Source: JAFGQJ01 sp964588525 (lineage in GTDB: Bacteria; Spirochaetota; Spirochaetia; SZUA-6; DRHE01). Taken from it: a DNA stretch of 16,107 bases. The notes below the pieces were generated by a model. The model had not been told where the DNA came from and made no database searches. It worked only from the letters and a program-made list of their open reading frames with translations. A program made the position numbers and the translations under genes. Positions 1 through 5,957 of this stretch are shown piece by piece (position 1 is the first letter of the stretch; every line of letters begins with the position of its first letter). Where the stretch lies: NCBI GenBank assembly GCA_964588525.1, contig CAZPQC010000089.1:1-16107 (forward strand). The letters are read 5' to 3'.

Positions 1-137
1 TTCGGACAGACTCTATGGCGTAGCACCCTGTTTCCGCAGTTGCTGCATTCGATCAGCGTCGGAACGTTCAAACGCATGGTCTGGGCTTTCCGCTTTCTGG
101 ATCGAGTTTTCGAGATTTTCTTCTTTGGTACTGCCAT
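1..137 (-). CDS. rpmF: Ribosomal protein L32 (5' part; gene runs off the window edge)
   Basis: The reverse strand from the ATG at 137 reads MAVPKKKISKTRSRKRKAQ and continues through a CSNC knuckle to an H-R-V-C-P segment at the window edge. This is the N-terminal three quarters of a bacterial L32, a small zinc-ribbon protein of the 50S subunit. The visible C-x-x-C and the start of the second cysteine pair indicate the zinc-binding form. It lies 64 nt downstream of coaD on the same strand. The sequence before the ATG has only a weak purine run (TAGGTAG), so no strong ribosome-binding site supports the start. The match to the family start (M-A-V-P-K-K/R-K) does support it. Confidence 0.95.
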   Translation of the reverse strand, partial: MAVPKKKISKTRSRKRKAQTMRLNVPTLIECSNCGNRVLRHRVCP

Positions 138-201
138 GAATAACTACCTATAAAATTTTTGCGCTGAAGTGAATGAAAAATAACGCATTAGGATCGCTGT
201 G

Positions 202-705
202 TCAAGCCTGGGAACCGGACTGCTTGTTCCGCTGACGGACCCGGGCCAGCAGCTTTTCTTCGACAATCGGCGGCACCATCTCGGAGATATCCCCGCCGAA
301 GATAGCCACTTCCTTGATACCCGAGGACCGGAGCACGAAGTACTTCTGGTCCGTCGGCATGAATAGAGTCTCGATATTGGGATTCAAGGCTCGGTTCATC
401 ATGGACAGCTCGAATTCGTAGTCGAAATCGGAAAGCGCCCGTACGCCGCGCAGAATGACTTTGGCACCGATCTTCTCGGCAAAATCCACGATGAGTCCGC
501 GCCAGATCGTCACTTGGACGTTGGGGTACTCCGCCACCATGGTGGTGATCATCTCGAAACGCTCGTCCGCGTTGAACAGGTACTTCTTCTGCGGGTTGTC
601 GGCGATCACGATTTCCAGCTGTTCGAAAATCGCCGCCGCCCGGTTCATGATATCGAAGTGCCCGTTCGTCGGTGGATCAAATGAGCCCGGATAAATCACT
701 TTCAT
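202..705 (-). CDS. coaD: Phosphopantetheine adenylyltransferase (PPAT)
   Basis: This 167-residue protein is of normal length for CoaD, the cytosolic enzyme that adenylylates 4'-phosphopantetheine to dephospho-CoA, the penultimate step of CoA synthesis. It shows the nucleotidyltransferase motif GSFDPPTNGH at residues 7-16 and the C-terminal conserved run L-R-S-S-G-I-K-E followed by FGGDISEMVPP. The reading frame stays open far upstream, to 1119, but homology begins exactly at MKVIYPGSFD, so the ATG at 703-705 is the start. There is no Shine-Dalgarno sequence. Instead a sigma70-like -10 box ends 6 nt before the ATG, which suggests a leaderless mRNA. rpmF follows 64 nt downstream; a divergent lipoprotein gene lies upstream. 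Confidence 0.96.
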   Translation of the reverse strand: MKVIYPGSFDPPTNGHFDIMNRAAAIFEQLEIVIADNPQKKYLFNADERFEMITTMVAEYPNVQVTIWRGLIVDFAEKIGAKVILRGVRALSDFDYEFELSMMNRALNPNIETLFMPTDQKYFVLRSSGIKEVAIFGGDISEMVPPIVEEKLLARVRQRNKQSGSQA

Positions 706-711
706 GGCTAA

Positions 712-741
712 ATTGTAGTCCCAATGGTCGATGCGGGTCAA
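712..741 (-). promoter_or_regulatory. Sigma70-like promoter of coaD, predicted leaderless
   Basis: On the minus strand TTGACC (741-736) is followed by an 18-bp spacer and TACAAT (717-712). Only 6 nt separate the -10 box from the coaD ATG (705), so the expected transcription start falls on or next to the A of the start codon. The lack of any Shine-Dalgarno sequence fits this. Confidence 0.65.
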
Positions 742-783
742 TAAATGTGAAAGATTATGAGCGCAGCGGACGAAAATAATAGA

Positions 784-1326
784 ATGCGGGTATCGATGCA
801 TTCCCTGCTGCCCCTTCTCCTCGCCCCCCTTCTGTTTTACGCATGCGCCTGTTGTACCTCGCCGCCTCAGGAAGAACAGGTCCAGGCACAGCAGGAGGAA
901 GCCCCGGAGCCGGCCGTGCCCCCCGTCGAGCCGAAGGCCGAAGAGTTCGTGGTCAGCGAGGAGGTCTATACCAAGACCTTCGACGAAATCGAGGTGTTCA
1001 TCCGCAATCTGAATGAAATCATCCGAAGAGAGGATTACGATACCTGGCTGACCTACCTGAGTGAAGAGTACATAGAACGAACCAGCGATCCGGCCTACCT
1101 GAAAGAGCAGTCCGAACAACCCATGCTCAAAAAGAACAAGATCAGCTTGAACAGCTTGTGGGACTATTTCATATATGTCGTCGTACCCAGCCGGGTTCAG
1201 GCTCAGCTGGACGAAATCGAGTTCATAGGCGAGAATCAGGTGAAGGCGTACGCAATGATCAAGAATACCAAGGCGCTTCTCTATCTGCTTGTCCGGGAAA
1301 ACGACAAGTGGAAAATTGGGGTGTAG
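784..1326 (+). CDS. Putative lipoprotein with a C-terminal NTF2/SnoaL-like-sized domain, function unknown
   Basis: The protein (180 residues from the ATG at 784) starts MRVSMHSLLPLL with a hydrophobic stretch ending LLFYAC. Cys21 is the likely lipidated residue; the -3 to -1 positions (F-Y-A) are a relaxed lipobox of the kind tolerated in spirochaetes. A Glu/Gln/Pro-rich linker follows (to about residue 55), then an acidic helical and beta region of about 115 residues (TFDEIEVFIRNLNEIIRRED onward, ending ENDKWKIGV). Its size and ending recall NTF2-like domains, but that is only an impression. An in-frame ATG at 757 would add an acidic n-region that is unusual before a signal peptide; ATG 796 is also possible. 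No clear Shine-Dalgarno sequence precedes any of the three. It lies directly upstream of the HEAT-repeat gene, so both products may act in the envelope. Confidence 0.8.
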   Translation: MRVSMHSLLPLLLAPLLFYACACCTSPPQEEQVQAQQEEAPEPAVPPVEPKAEEFVVSEEVYTKTFDEIEVFIRNLNEIIRREDYDTWLTYLSEEYIERTSDPAYLKEQSEQPMLKKNKISLNSLWDYFIYVVVPSRVQAQLDEIEFIGENQVKAYAMIKNTKALLYLLVRENDKWKIGV

Positions 1327-1337
1327 TAGTGTATAAT
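1309..1337 (+). promoter_or_regulatory. Promoter of the HEAT-repeat gene at the end of the lipoprotein gene
   Basis: TGGAAA (1309-1314), a 17-bp spacer and a perfect TATAAT (1332-1337) straddle the lipoprotein stop codon. The predicted start near 1344 would leave a leader of about 16 nt carrying GGAG (1350-1353) before the ATG at 1360. The -35 box matches consensus at 4 of 6 positions. Confidence 0.5.
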
Positions 1338-1359
1338 TAGTGAGGGATTGGAGACGAGG

Positions 1360-2076
1360 ATGAAGGGATCATCAATTCGATTGGTTTTGGTAATAGTGGG
1401 CTTGGCCGCGGCGGTTGCACTGGGCGCTCAGAGTACGGAGCGGGAGCTCACCGTCGAGGAACTGTACCTGCGGGATATCGAGTTCCAGATACTCAGTGAG
1501 AAAGCCTTCTCGGACAGTCGGGAAATCAAGCTTGACGTTCTGGATGAGATCGAGGCTATGATCGAGGGGGGGACGGTCGACGATCCGGATAAGGTCGAGT
1601 TTGTTCTCGAGTATCTGGGTATGGAGGGTACGGCCCGACGCGTCCGCGAGTCGGCCCGTTTGGTCAACTACTACCCCGAAGTGCGCCGCCGCTCGGCGAA
1701 TTTGCTGGGCCGTCTGGGGGGTGAGAGAGCGAAGAACGCCCTGGTATCGATCCTGCTGATCGACGATGAGCCCATGGTCAAGGCGGAAGCCGCCTATGCG
1801 CTGGGCGTAGTCGGAATGAACGACGGCAACGAGGTGATCCGGGCCCTGCTCTACACCTTGGAGAATGAAGACCCCCAGATGCCCGACAACAACCTGGCCT
1901 ATGCCGTTTGTCTGGCCGTGGAAAAAATTGTCGAAGCTACTGACGGGGATTTGGACTCGGCCGCCTATGCCGATTTGGCCCGAACCCTGGTGCGCATCGC
2001 CCAGGGCAACTATATCAAGACGGTCCGACGGAAGGCCTTGCAGACCCTCGAAGTGCTGAAGGAATACCAGTCTTAG
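1360..2076 (+). CDS. Exported HEAT-repeat protein, function unknown
   Basis: A 238-residue protein. The N-terminus, MKGSSIRLVLVIVGLAAAVA then LGAQS, is a signal peptide with probable cleavage after residue 23, so the protein should be periplasmic. Residues of about 90-190 contain HEAT-type helical pairs: YPEVRRRSANLLGRLGGERA, then DDEPMVKAEAAYALGVVG, then a third pair ending AVCLAVEKI. A further basic pair closes the protein (TVRRKALQTLEVLKEY). Such repeats usually serve as protein-binding scaffolds; I cannot name a partner. The ATG at 1360 is preferred over the in-frame TTG at 1348 because GGAG lies 6 nt before the ATG. The gene ends 6 bp from the convergent padR gene, with no visible terminator between them. 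Confidence 0.85.
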   Translation: MKGSSIRLVLVIVGLAAAVALGAQSTERELTVEELYLRDIEFQILSEKAFSDSREIKLDVLDEIEAMIEGGTVDDPDKVEFVLEYLGMEGTARRVRESARLVNYYPEVRRRSANLLGRLGGERAKNALVSILLIDDEPMVKAEAAYALGVVGMNDGNEVIRALLYTLENEDPQMPDNNLAYAVCLAVEKIVEATDGDLDSAAYADLARTLVRIAQGNYIKTVRRKALQTLEVLKEYQS

Positions 2077-2082
2077 ACCCTT

Positions 2083-2604
2083 TTAGCTCGCCTCCAGATC
2101 GTTGATTACCTCTTCCAGCCACTGATTCTCCGCCTCCAGATGGATGATTCCCTTTCTGATGATAGCCTGGAGGAAGAAATTTATCTCGTCCGCTATGGCG
2201 ACCAGGGTCCGCTGGAAGTTCTCCTTCTGCATGATGATTTTCTTCTGCTGCGAACGCAGGTAGTTCAGCACCTTCTCCTTCGGGATCTTGTCGAAAAACA
2301 GGAACTTCAGGGTGAACTCGTCCTTGACCCGGTAGTTGCTGCGCAGCGGCCGCAGCAGCCAATCGTCCAGCCGCTTCTTGCCCTTCTCCGTAATCGAATA
2401 GATATTCTTCTCTGCCGCTTTTTTCCCCGGAGCGGTTTCTTTTGTGACCCAACCGACCTCGGATAAGCGGCGCAGCGTGGGGTAGAGCTGACCGTAGGAA
2501 ACCGACCACACATTGCCGAGGGCTCCTTCGAACTGTTGTTTGATTTCGTAGCCGTACTTCGGTCTTTCGGAAAGCAGTCCCAGGAGGGCGTATTTGAGCG
2601 ACAT
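2083..2604 (-). CDS. PadR-family transcriptional regulator
   Basis: This 173-residue protein begins MSLKYALLGLLSERPKYGYE, the classic PadR winged-helix start. The recognition helix and wing follow (SYGQLYPTLRRLSEVGWVTK, then a Lys-rich wing and IYSITEKGKKRL). A helical C-terminal dimerisation domain (about residues 85-173) of the virulence-activator-like alpha type follows. PadR proteins are usually repressors responding to small molecules; the ligand here is unknown. The start is fixed by homology; no Shine-Dalgarno sequence precedes it. It has its own promoter at 2615-2643, overlapped by a short dyad that may be an autoregulatory operator. No transporter gene, a common PadR target, lies next to it, so the regulon is not evident. 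Confidence 0.93.
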   Translation of the reverse strand: MSLKYALLGLLSERPKYGYEIKQQFEGALGNVWSVSYGQLYPTLRRLSEVGWVTKETAPGKKAAEKNIYSITEKGKKRLDDWLLRPLRSNYRVKDEFTLKFLFFDKIPKEKVLNYLRSQQKKIIMQKENFQRTLVAIADEINFFLQAIIRKGIIHLEAENQWLEEVINDLEAS

Positions 2605-2614
2605 AGCGGGTTCT

Positions 2615-2643
2615 ATTGTATCCCATTGCTACACTGCTGACAA
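2615..2643 (-). promoter_or_regulatory. Sigma70-like promoter of the padR-family gene, near-leaderless
   Basis: On the minus strand TTGTCA (2643-2638), an exact 17-bp spacer and TACAAT (2620-2615) form a near-consensus promoter. The start codon (2604) is only 10 nt beyond the -10 box, so the 5' leader would be about 4 nt with no ribosome-binding site. Confidence 0.7.
2617..2633. promoter_or_regulatory. Candidate PadR operator: TGTA-N9-TACA dyad in its own promoter
   Basis: On the plus strand the arms are TGTA (2617-2620) and TACA (2630-2633), separated by 9 bp. The dyad lies over the -10 box and spacer of the padR promoter. Short dyads of this form are typical of PadR binding sites, but 4-bp arms are weak evidence. 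Confidence 0.3.
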
Positions 2644-2645
2644 TG

Positions 2646-2675
2646 GAACGAGTCGGAATCGAACGAGTCGTAATC
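2646..2675. repeat. Two tandem 15-bp copies, GAACGAGTCG(G/T)AATC
   Basis: Copies at 2646-2660 and 2661-2675 differ at one base. They fill nearly all the space between the zinc-finger gene stop (2678) and the -35 box of the padR promoter (2638-2643). Confidence 0.85.
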
Positions 2676-2677
2676 TC

Positions 2678-3052
2678 TTATTGTACGGAAAGATTGACGG
2701 CCGGTTTCTGCCGCCACTCCGGTATCGATTCGGTTTCTTCGTACTGGATGCGCTTTCGGATGAAAAAGCTCGGACGACCGGAGTGCTCCCGGAACTGCAC
2801 GATTCCGAAGCTGCCCTTGCCCAGATAGCAGATCTTCTCATGCTGCTGAACGGCGTTGTCGCTGCGCAGAGCCTTCAGGATGCAGTCGAAATGTGCGGGT
2901 TGTCCGCTATCCTTGTGGGTGATGGCCGATGTCAGATCGCGAACCGCTTTTTGGCAGACCGGGCAAAGGGGAAACTCGACCTCGGGTTTGCTCTGCCGTA
3001 GATCTCTTCGATGTCTCGAGCTGTATTTGCCGTGACGACTCAACGGTCTCAC
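2678..3052 (-). CDS. Small Cys/His-rich zinc-finger-like protein, function unknown
   Basis: A 124-residue protein. A basic N-terminus (RHGKYSSRHRRDLRQSK) is followed by LCPVCQKAVRDLTSAITH and, about 10 residues on, HFDCILKAL: a C-x-x-C plus H-x-x-C arrangement consistent with one zinc site. A conserved-looking block EKICYLGKGSFGIVQF follows, then a basic tail. I believe similar proteins occur in other spirochaetes, but that is recollection. The GTG start overlaps the stop of the upstream 45-aa ORF as GTGA, a typical coupled junction, with GGGAGGA directly in front. A TTG at 3041-3043, 9 nt from the same ribosome-binding site, would give a start MSRHGKYSSRH and is an alternative. This is the last gene of the long operon. 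Confidence 0.78.
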   Translation of the reverse strand: MRPLSRHGKYSSRHRRDLRQSKPEVEFPLCPVCQKAVRDLTSAITHKDSGQPAHFDCILKALRSDNAVQQHEKICYLGKGSFGIVQFREHSGRPSFFIRKRIQYEETESIPEWRQKPAVNLSVQ

Positions 3053-3186
3053 TCCTCCCTGTGGATATTTTGGGTCAGATCCTGGGCGATTTTGCTGATG
3101 GCGATGGCCAGGTACTTTTCGTCGTTGATCTTCTTCTTCAACTCGGCCAGCCGCCGCGGATCTGTCTTTTTTGCTATCCTAACCAA
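3049..3186 (-). CDS. 45-residue conserved-looking small protein, TTG start
   Basis: The minus strand holds a 46-codon ORF starting MVRIAKKTDPRRLAELKKKI and continuing NDEKYLAIAISKIAQDLTQN to end IHREE. The product is highly charged and would form two amphipathic helices. The TTG start (3184-3186) has GAGGA about 6 nt upstream, inside the end of yraN, which it overlaps by 13 nt. The stop overlaps the next gene's GTG as GTGA. The snug fit between two genes, the ribosome-binding site and the protein-like composition argue that it is real despite its size and rare start codon. Function unknown; a small nucleic-acid-binding or adaptor role is only a guess. Confidence 0.7.
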   Translation of the reverse strand: MVRIAKKTDPRRLAELKKKINDEKYLAIAISKIAQDLTQNIHREE

Positions 3187-3530
3187 AACGCGTCCTCGTA
3201 ATGGATGACCTCCGGCGTATTCGGCGATACCAGAATGACATCAAATCCGAAATGCATGCGACGGAACTCCGGATGGACGTGAAGAAACTGGCGGGAAGTA
3301 GCCACTATCCTCTCCTGCTTGCGTCGATCAATCGCATATTCCAGATCCCCGCTGTCCAGATAAGCCCAATTTTTCACTTCCACAAAAACAATCCGATCTC
3401 CCTTCTCGGCAATCAGGTCGATCTCACCTCTCCGGCTTCGGAAATTCCGCTCTACTACCGTGTATCCCCTTTCGCTCAAGTATTGCTCGGCCCGCCTCTC
3501 GCCCTCGCGACCCTTCCGCCATCGGTTCAT
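3174..3530 (-). CDS. yraN: YraN/UPF0102 family, putative endonuclease-fold protein
   Basis: The 118-residue length is typical of UPF0102. The N-terminal G-x-x-x-E-x-x-A-x-x-Y-L pattern (residues 7-18) is present. The PD-(D/E)xK-type core follows as RRGEIDLIAEKGDRIVFVEVK, with Glu36, Asp38, Glu51 and Lys53 as the likely metal and catalytic set. The conserved AIDRRKQERIVATSRQFL helix comes next. The biochemical role of the family is not firmly settled; a Holliday-junction-resolvase-like nuclease fold is the accepted structural view. Its ATG overlaps the HD-GYP stop as ATGA, so the two are probably translationally coupled. In many bacteria yraN sits near rplS and rnhB, so this placement fits the family. 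Confidence 0.92.
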   Translation of the reverse strand: MNRWRKGREGERRAEQYLSERGYTVVERNFRSRRGEIDLIAEKGDRIVFVEVKNWAYLDSGDLEYAIDRRKQERIVATSRQFLHVHPEFRRMHFGFDVILVSPNTPEVIHYEDAFWLG

Positions 3531-4663
3531 TCCTCCCCTTCCCCGATCAACTTGGGATCGATCGCCTTGACGATGAAGAAACTCTTCTTGGCTAGCAGAT
3601 CCACGGTCTCGCTTTCCTCGTTCTGGTTCCCGAACTCATCGATGAGCAGCTCGATCTTGGGGCGCAGGGGCGCGTCCGTGTGGTTCTCAATGACCCTTCC
3701 GATGCTCGAATTGTTCAGCTGCACCACACTTCCGATCGGAAAGATCCCCATGCTTTCCAGAAAAGCCTTCAATACCTGGGGATCGAAGTGCTTGCCGTTG
3801 TCGCTGAGCACGGTCTTCATGGCGTTGTATCCGATTATGGAGTTTCTGTAGGGACGCTCGCTGACCATGGCTTCATAGGCGTCGGCCACCGCCACGATTC
3901 TGGCAAACAGGGTGATGTCCTCCCCCTTCAGGCTGCGGGGATATCCCCGGCCGTCCCAATGTTCGTGGTGCTGCAGAGCCACCATTGCGATTTCTTCGGG
4001 ATACTTCATCTCTTTGGAGATGATCTGATAGCCCATCACCGCATGAGCCCTCATTCTGTTCAGCTCATCGGAAGCCAGCCGGCCCTGCTTCTCCAGGATT
4101 TCCTTCTCCACCTTGAGCATCCCTATGTCATGAAGCAGCCCGCCGGTGGCAAGCTGCAGCAGCCTGTGGGAGGCCAGGCGCATGGTGCTCCCTATAACCC
4201 CGGAAATGATCATGCAGTTGATCGCGCTGACGGATAGCCTCCGCTCGATCCACTCTCCCAGCAGGATCAGCTGGATCATCTCATTCTTGCTCTGGCGCAG
4301 CACATCCAGCATATCTTTGACCACGGAGTCTATGGGTTCGTGATTGAGATACGTCCCGTCGGCCACGTCCTGAAAGATGGCATCCACCTTGTCCACGGCG
4401 CTGCGGTAGATCCGGCGGGATTTCTCCTCCTTTTTGGGAAGCCAGGCCGGGGTCTCTTTGAGCTTGACGGCCGCATCCGCGGCAGCCTCCTCGATCTCCT
4501 TACCTTCGGTGAACACATCCTCGATATCCCAGCGGCTGAGGCGCTCGATGTCCTTGCCTTTGATTGCAACCCCGGCAGGCACCAGGATATTGTCACCTTC
4601 TATAAAAACAGGTTGGTCGAACTTCATGCCGGGGCGCAAAGCGCTAACCTTTATCGTTTTCAT
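3527..4663 (-). CDS. HD-GYP domain protein with N-terminal DUF3391-like domain, atypical metal site
   Basis: A 378-residue protein. Residues 1-55 (MKTIKVSALRPGMKFDQPVF, then LVPAGVAIKGKDIERLSRW) match the domain that often precedes HD-GYP. The HD-GYP part holds H178-D179 (GGLLHDIG), H207 (RAHAVMG), the HHExWDGxGYP signature (232-242) and D261 (VADAYEAM). Such proteins usually hydrolyse cyclic di-GMP. The histidine normally found about 30 residues before the HD pair is absent: the region 140-155 reads ERRLSVSAINCMIISG. The usual Lys after HDIG is Met. A C-terminal segment (308-378) is all-beta-like. The start is M at 4663, preceded by AGAGG at 7-nt spacing. It follows the FlhB-like gene by 10 nt and overlaps yraN. 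Confidence 0.93.
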   Translation of the reverse strand: MKTIKVSALRPGMKFDQPVFIEGDNILVPAGVAIKGKDIERLSRWDIEDVFTEGKEIEEAAADAAVKLKETPAWLPKKEEKSRRIYRSAVDKVDAIFQDVADGTYLNHEPIDSVVKDMLDVLRQSKNEMIQLILLGEWIERRLSVSAINCMIISGVIGSTMRLASHRLLQLATGGLLHDIGMLKVEKEILEKQGRLASDELNRMRAHAVMGYQIISKEMKYPEEIAMVALQHHEHWDGRGYPRSLKGEDITLFARIVAVADAYEAMVSERPYRNSIIGYNAMKTVLSDNGKHFDPQVLKAFLESMGIFPIGSVVQLNNSSIGRVIENHTDAPLRPKIELLIDEFGNQNEESETVDLLAKKSFFIVKAIDPKLIGEGEE

Positions 4664-4673
4664 CTCAAAACCT

Positions 4674-4913
4674 CTATGCAACCTTGCCTACGAATACCAG
4701 GATCTCGGCAACGATTCTGTAAAAATGCTCGGGAATCAGGCTTCCCAGGGGAAGCTCGACCAGAGCATCCGCCAGCCCCGGCTCGTCCACGATCTGAATT
4801 CCCTGCTCCGCAGCGATCTGCTTGATCCGCTTGGCCAGCAACCCTTTGCCCGCGGCCAGAATAATCGGAGCCGGATATTCTTCGCTATACTGTATCGCAG
4901 CCGCTTTTTCCAT
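4674..4913 (-). CDS. FlhB C-terminal-domain-like protein (stand-alone, YlqH type)
   Basis: The 79-residue protein corresponds to the cytoplasmic FlhB/EscU C-terminal domain after the autocleavage site. It shows AAIQYSEEYPAPIILAAGKG, a helix L-A-K-R-I-K-Q-I-A-A-E, GIQIVDEPGLADAL, and PLGSLIPEHFYRIVAEILVF. The N-P-T-H autoprocessing motif and the membrane domain are absent, so it is a soluble paralogue like B. subtilis YlqH. In flagellar type III export the FlhB C-domain interacts with the hook-length protein FliK to switch substrate specificity. The neighbouring upstream gene encodes a FliK-like protein, so the pair may interact. The ribosome-binding site is weak (GAAAG), with 11 nt after the upstream stop, which suggests coupling. 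Confidence 0.9.
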   Translation of the reverse strand: MEKAAAIQYSEEYPAPIILAAGKGLLAKRIKQIAAEQGIQIVDEPGLADALVELPLGSLIPEHFYRIVAEILVFVGKVA

Positions 4914-4924
4914 TCGCTTTCGAG

Positions 4925-5947
4925 TTAGTGTACCGTATCGACGTTATGATAGGAAAGCTCCTCCCAGGGCAAATCAAAGCCGTCGAAGTTTTGGTCTTCA
5001 CGTATAGTATCGTCAATTTTCACGCCGAGGTTTTGTAATTTTAGCAGCAAAACGTCGAGCTCAGCGCTTCGCCTTTTGTCACCCGGGTCGCCGAAGATGA
5101 ACAACTCAGACGCCCGGGAAGCCTCACTCCGGGCGGTGCCGTTTTTCAGCACGAAGGACCACTTGCCGCCCTTGCTGCTGCGAACCACCACGATCAGGCG
5201 GTCGGTCTGCTGCTGCCGGACATTGTAGCGCAGGCGGATCGTTCCCCAAATGGGTCCCGAACCTTCGAGGCTGTAGCTGATGGGTATGACGACCCAGGTG
5301 TGCTCGGGGCCCTGCAGATGGTTGAAGACCTGCAGGCTGCTGCCTTCCCCGCTCTCGGGTCGCTCTATATCGCTGCGCAGCTGCTGCACCAGCTGTTCGG
5401 GATCCGGAGGTTTGCGTCTCCGCCTGCCCTCCTCTCCCCCGGATTCCTGTTCCCCGTACCCGAGAAGGAGCAGCAGCTGTTCCAGCCCCCGTGAACGCGG
5501 ATCGATCCCTTTTTCCAGGATTACCGCGATTATGCGGGCGAACTTCTTCGGATCCAACTTCAGCTTCTCCAACAGCTGGCGCACCTGCAGCAGGCGATCC
5601 GGTGTAATGGCCAGGCCGCTGCGCAGGAACGCCGTCACGATGCTCTCCAGCAGTTGGCTCGGTTGGAATCCCTGGCGCACGATCAGATCCTGTATCGGAT
5701 CCGCCGGCTGCCCGGAGATTTTCAGGGTAATGCGGCCGTGCTGAATCCCCACCACGGCCCTCAACCGCTGACCGGGAGACAGTTCCACCTCGGAACGAGC
5801 CGGCAAGACCCTGCCTCTTATTCCCACCGCCCACTTGTTACCGGTGAGGCGCTTGATGACAGTCACTAGAACAGAATCGCCAGATCGCAAGGAAAGCTCG
5901 GATCTGGCGTTCAGGTTGAGCTTGAGGTCAACGGGAATCGGCTTCAT
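4925..5947 (-). CDS. FliK/hook-length-control-like protein (YlqG-type position), function inferred
   Basis: A 340-residue protein. The N-terminal beta-rich part (residues 1-80, with SGDSVLVTVIKRLTGNKWAV and PGQRLRAVVGIQHGRITLKI) resembles the small beta-barrel found in FliK-like proteins. A helical middle (82-165, rich in Leu) is followed by a charged linker with a run of four Arg near 175. The C-terminal region (about 205-315) has alternating hydrophobic strands, WVVIPISYSL, GTIRLRYNV and RLIVVVRSS, then a closing helix. This arrangement recalls the FliK C-terminal domain. The assignment rests on that pattern and on the adjacent FlhB C-domain gene; B. subtilis has the comparable ylqG-ylqH pair near rplS. 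The ATG is 10 nt after the rplS stop, with a weak site (GGTAGG) close to it. Confidence 0.7.
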   Translation of the reverse strand: MKPIPVDLKLNLNARSELSLRSGDSVLVTVIKRLTGNKWAVGIRGRVLPARSEVELSPGQRLRAVVGIQHGRITLKISGQPADPIQDLIVRQGFQPSQLLESIVTAFLRSGLAITPDRLLQVRQLLEKLKLDPKKFARIIAVILEKGIDPRSRGLEQLLLLLGYGEQESGGEEGRRRRKPPDPEQLVQQLRSDIERPESGEGSSLQVFNHLQGPEHTWVVIPISYSLEGSGPIWGTIRLRYNVRQQQTDRLIVVVRSSKGGKWSFVLKNGTARSEASRASELFIFGDPGDKRRSAELDVLLLKLQNLGVKIDDTIREDQNFDGFDLPWEELSYHNVDTVH

Positions 5948-5957
5948 CCTACCGAAA

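Noticed and set aside
202..1119. 305-residue open frame including coaD on the minus strand
   Set aside because: Only residues after MKVIYPGSFD match CoaD. The upstream extension runs antisense through the lipoprotein gene and has no ribosome-binding site.
3059..3068. TGTGGATAT, resembling a DnaA box
   Set aside because: It is a single imperfect copy inside a small coding region, with no cluster and no dnaA/dnaN genes nearby, so there is no sign of an origin.
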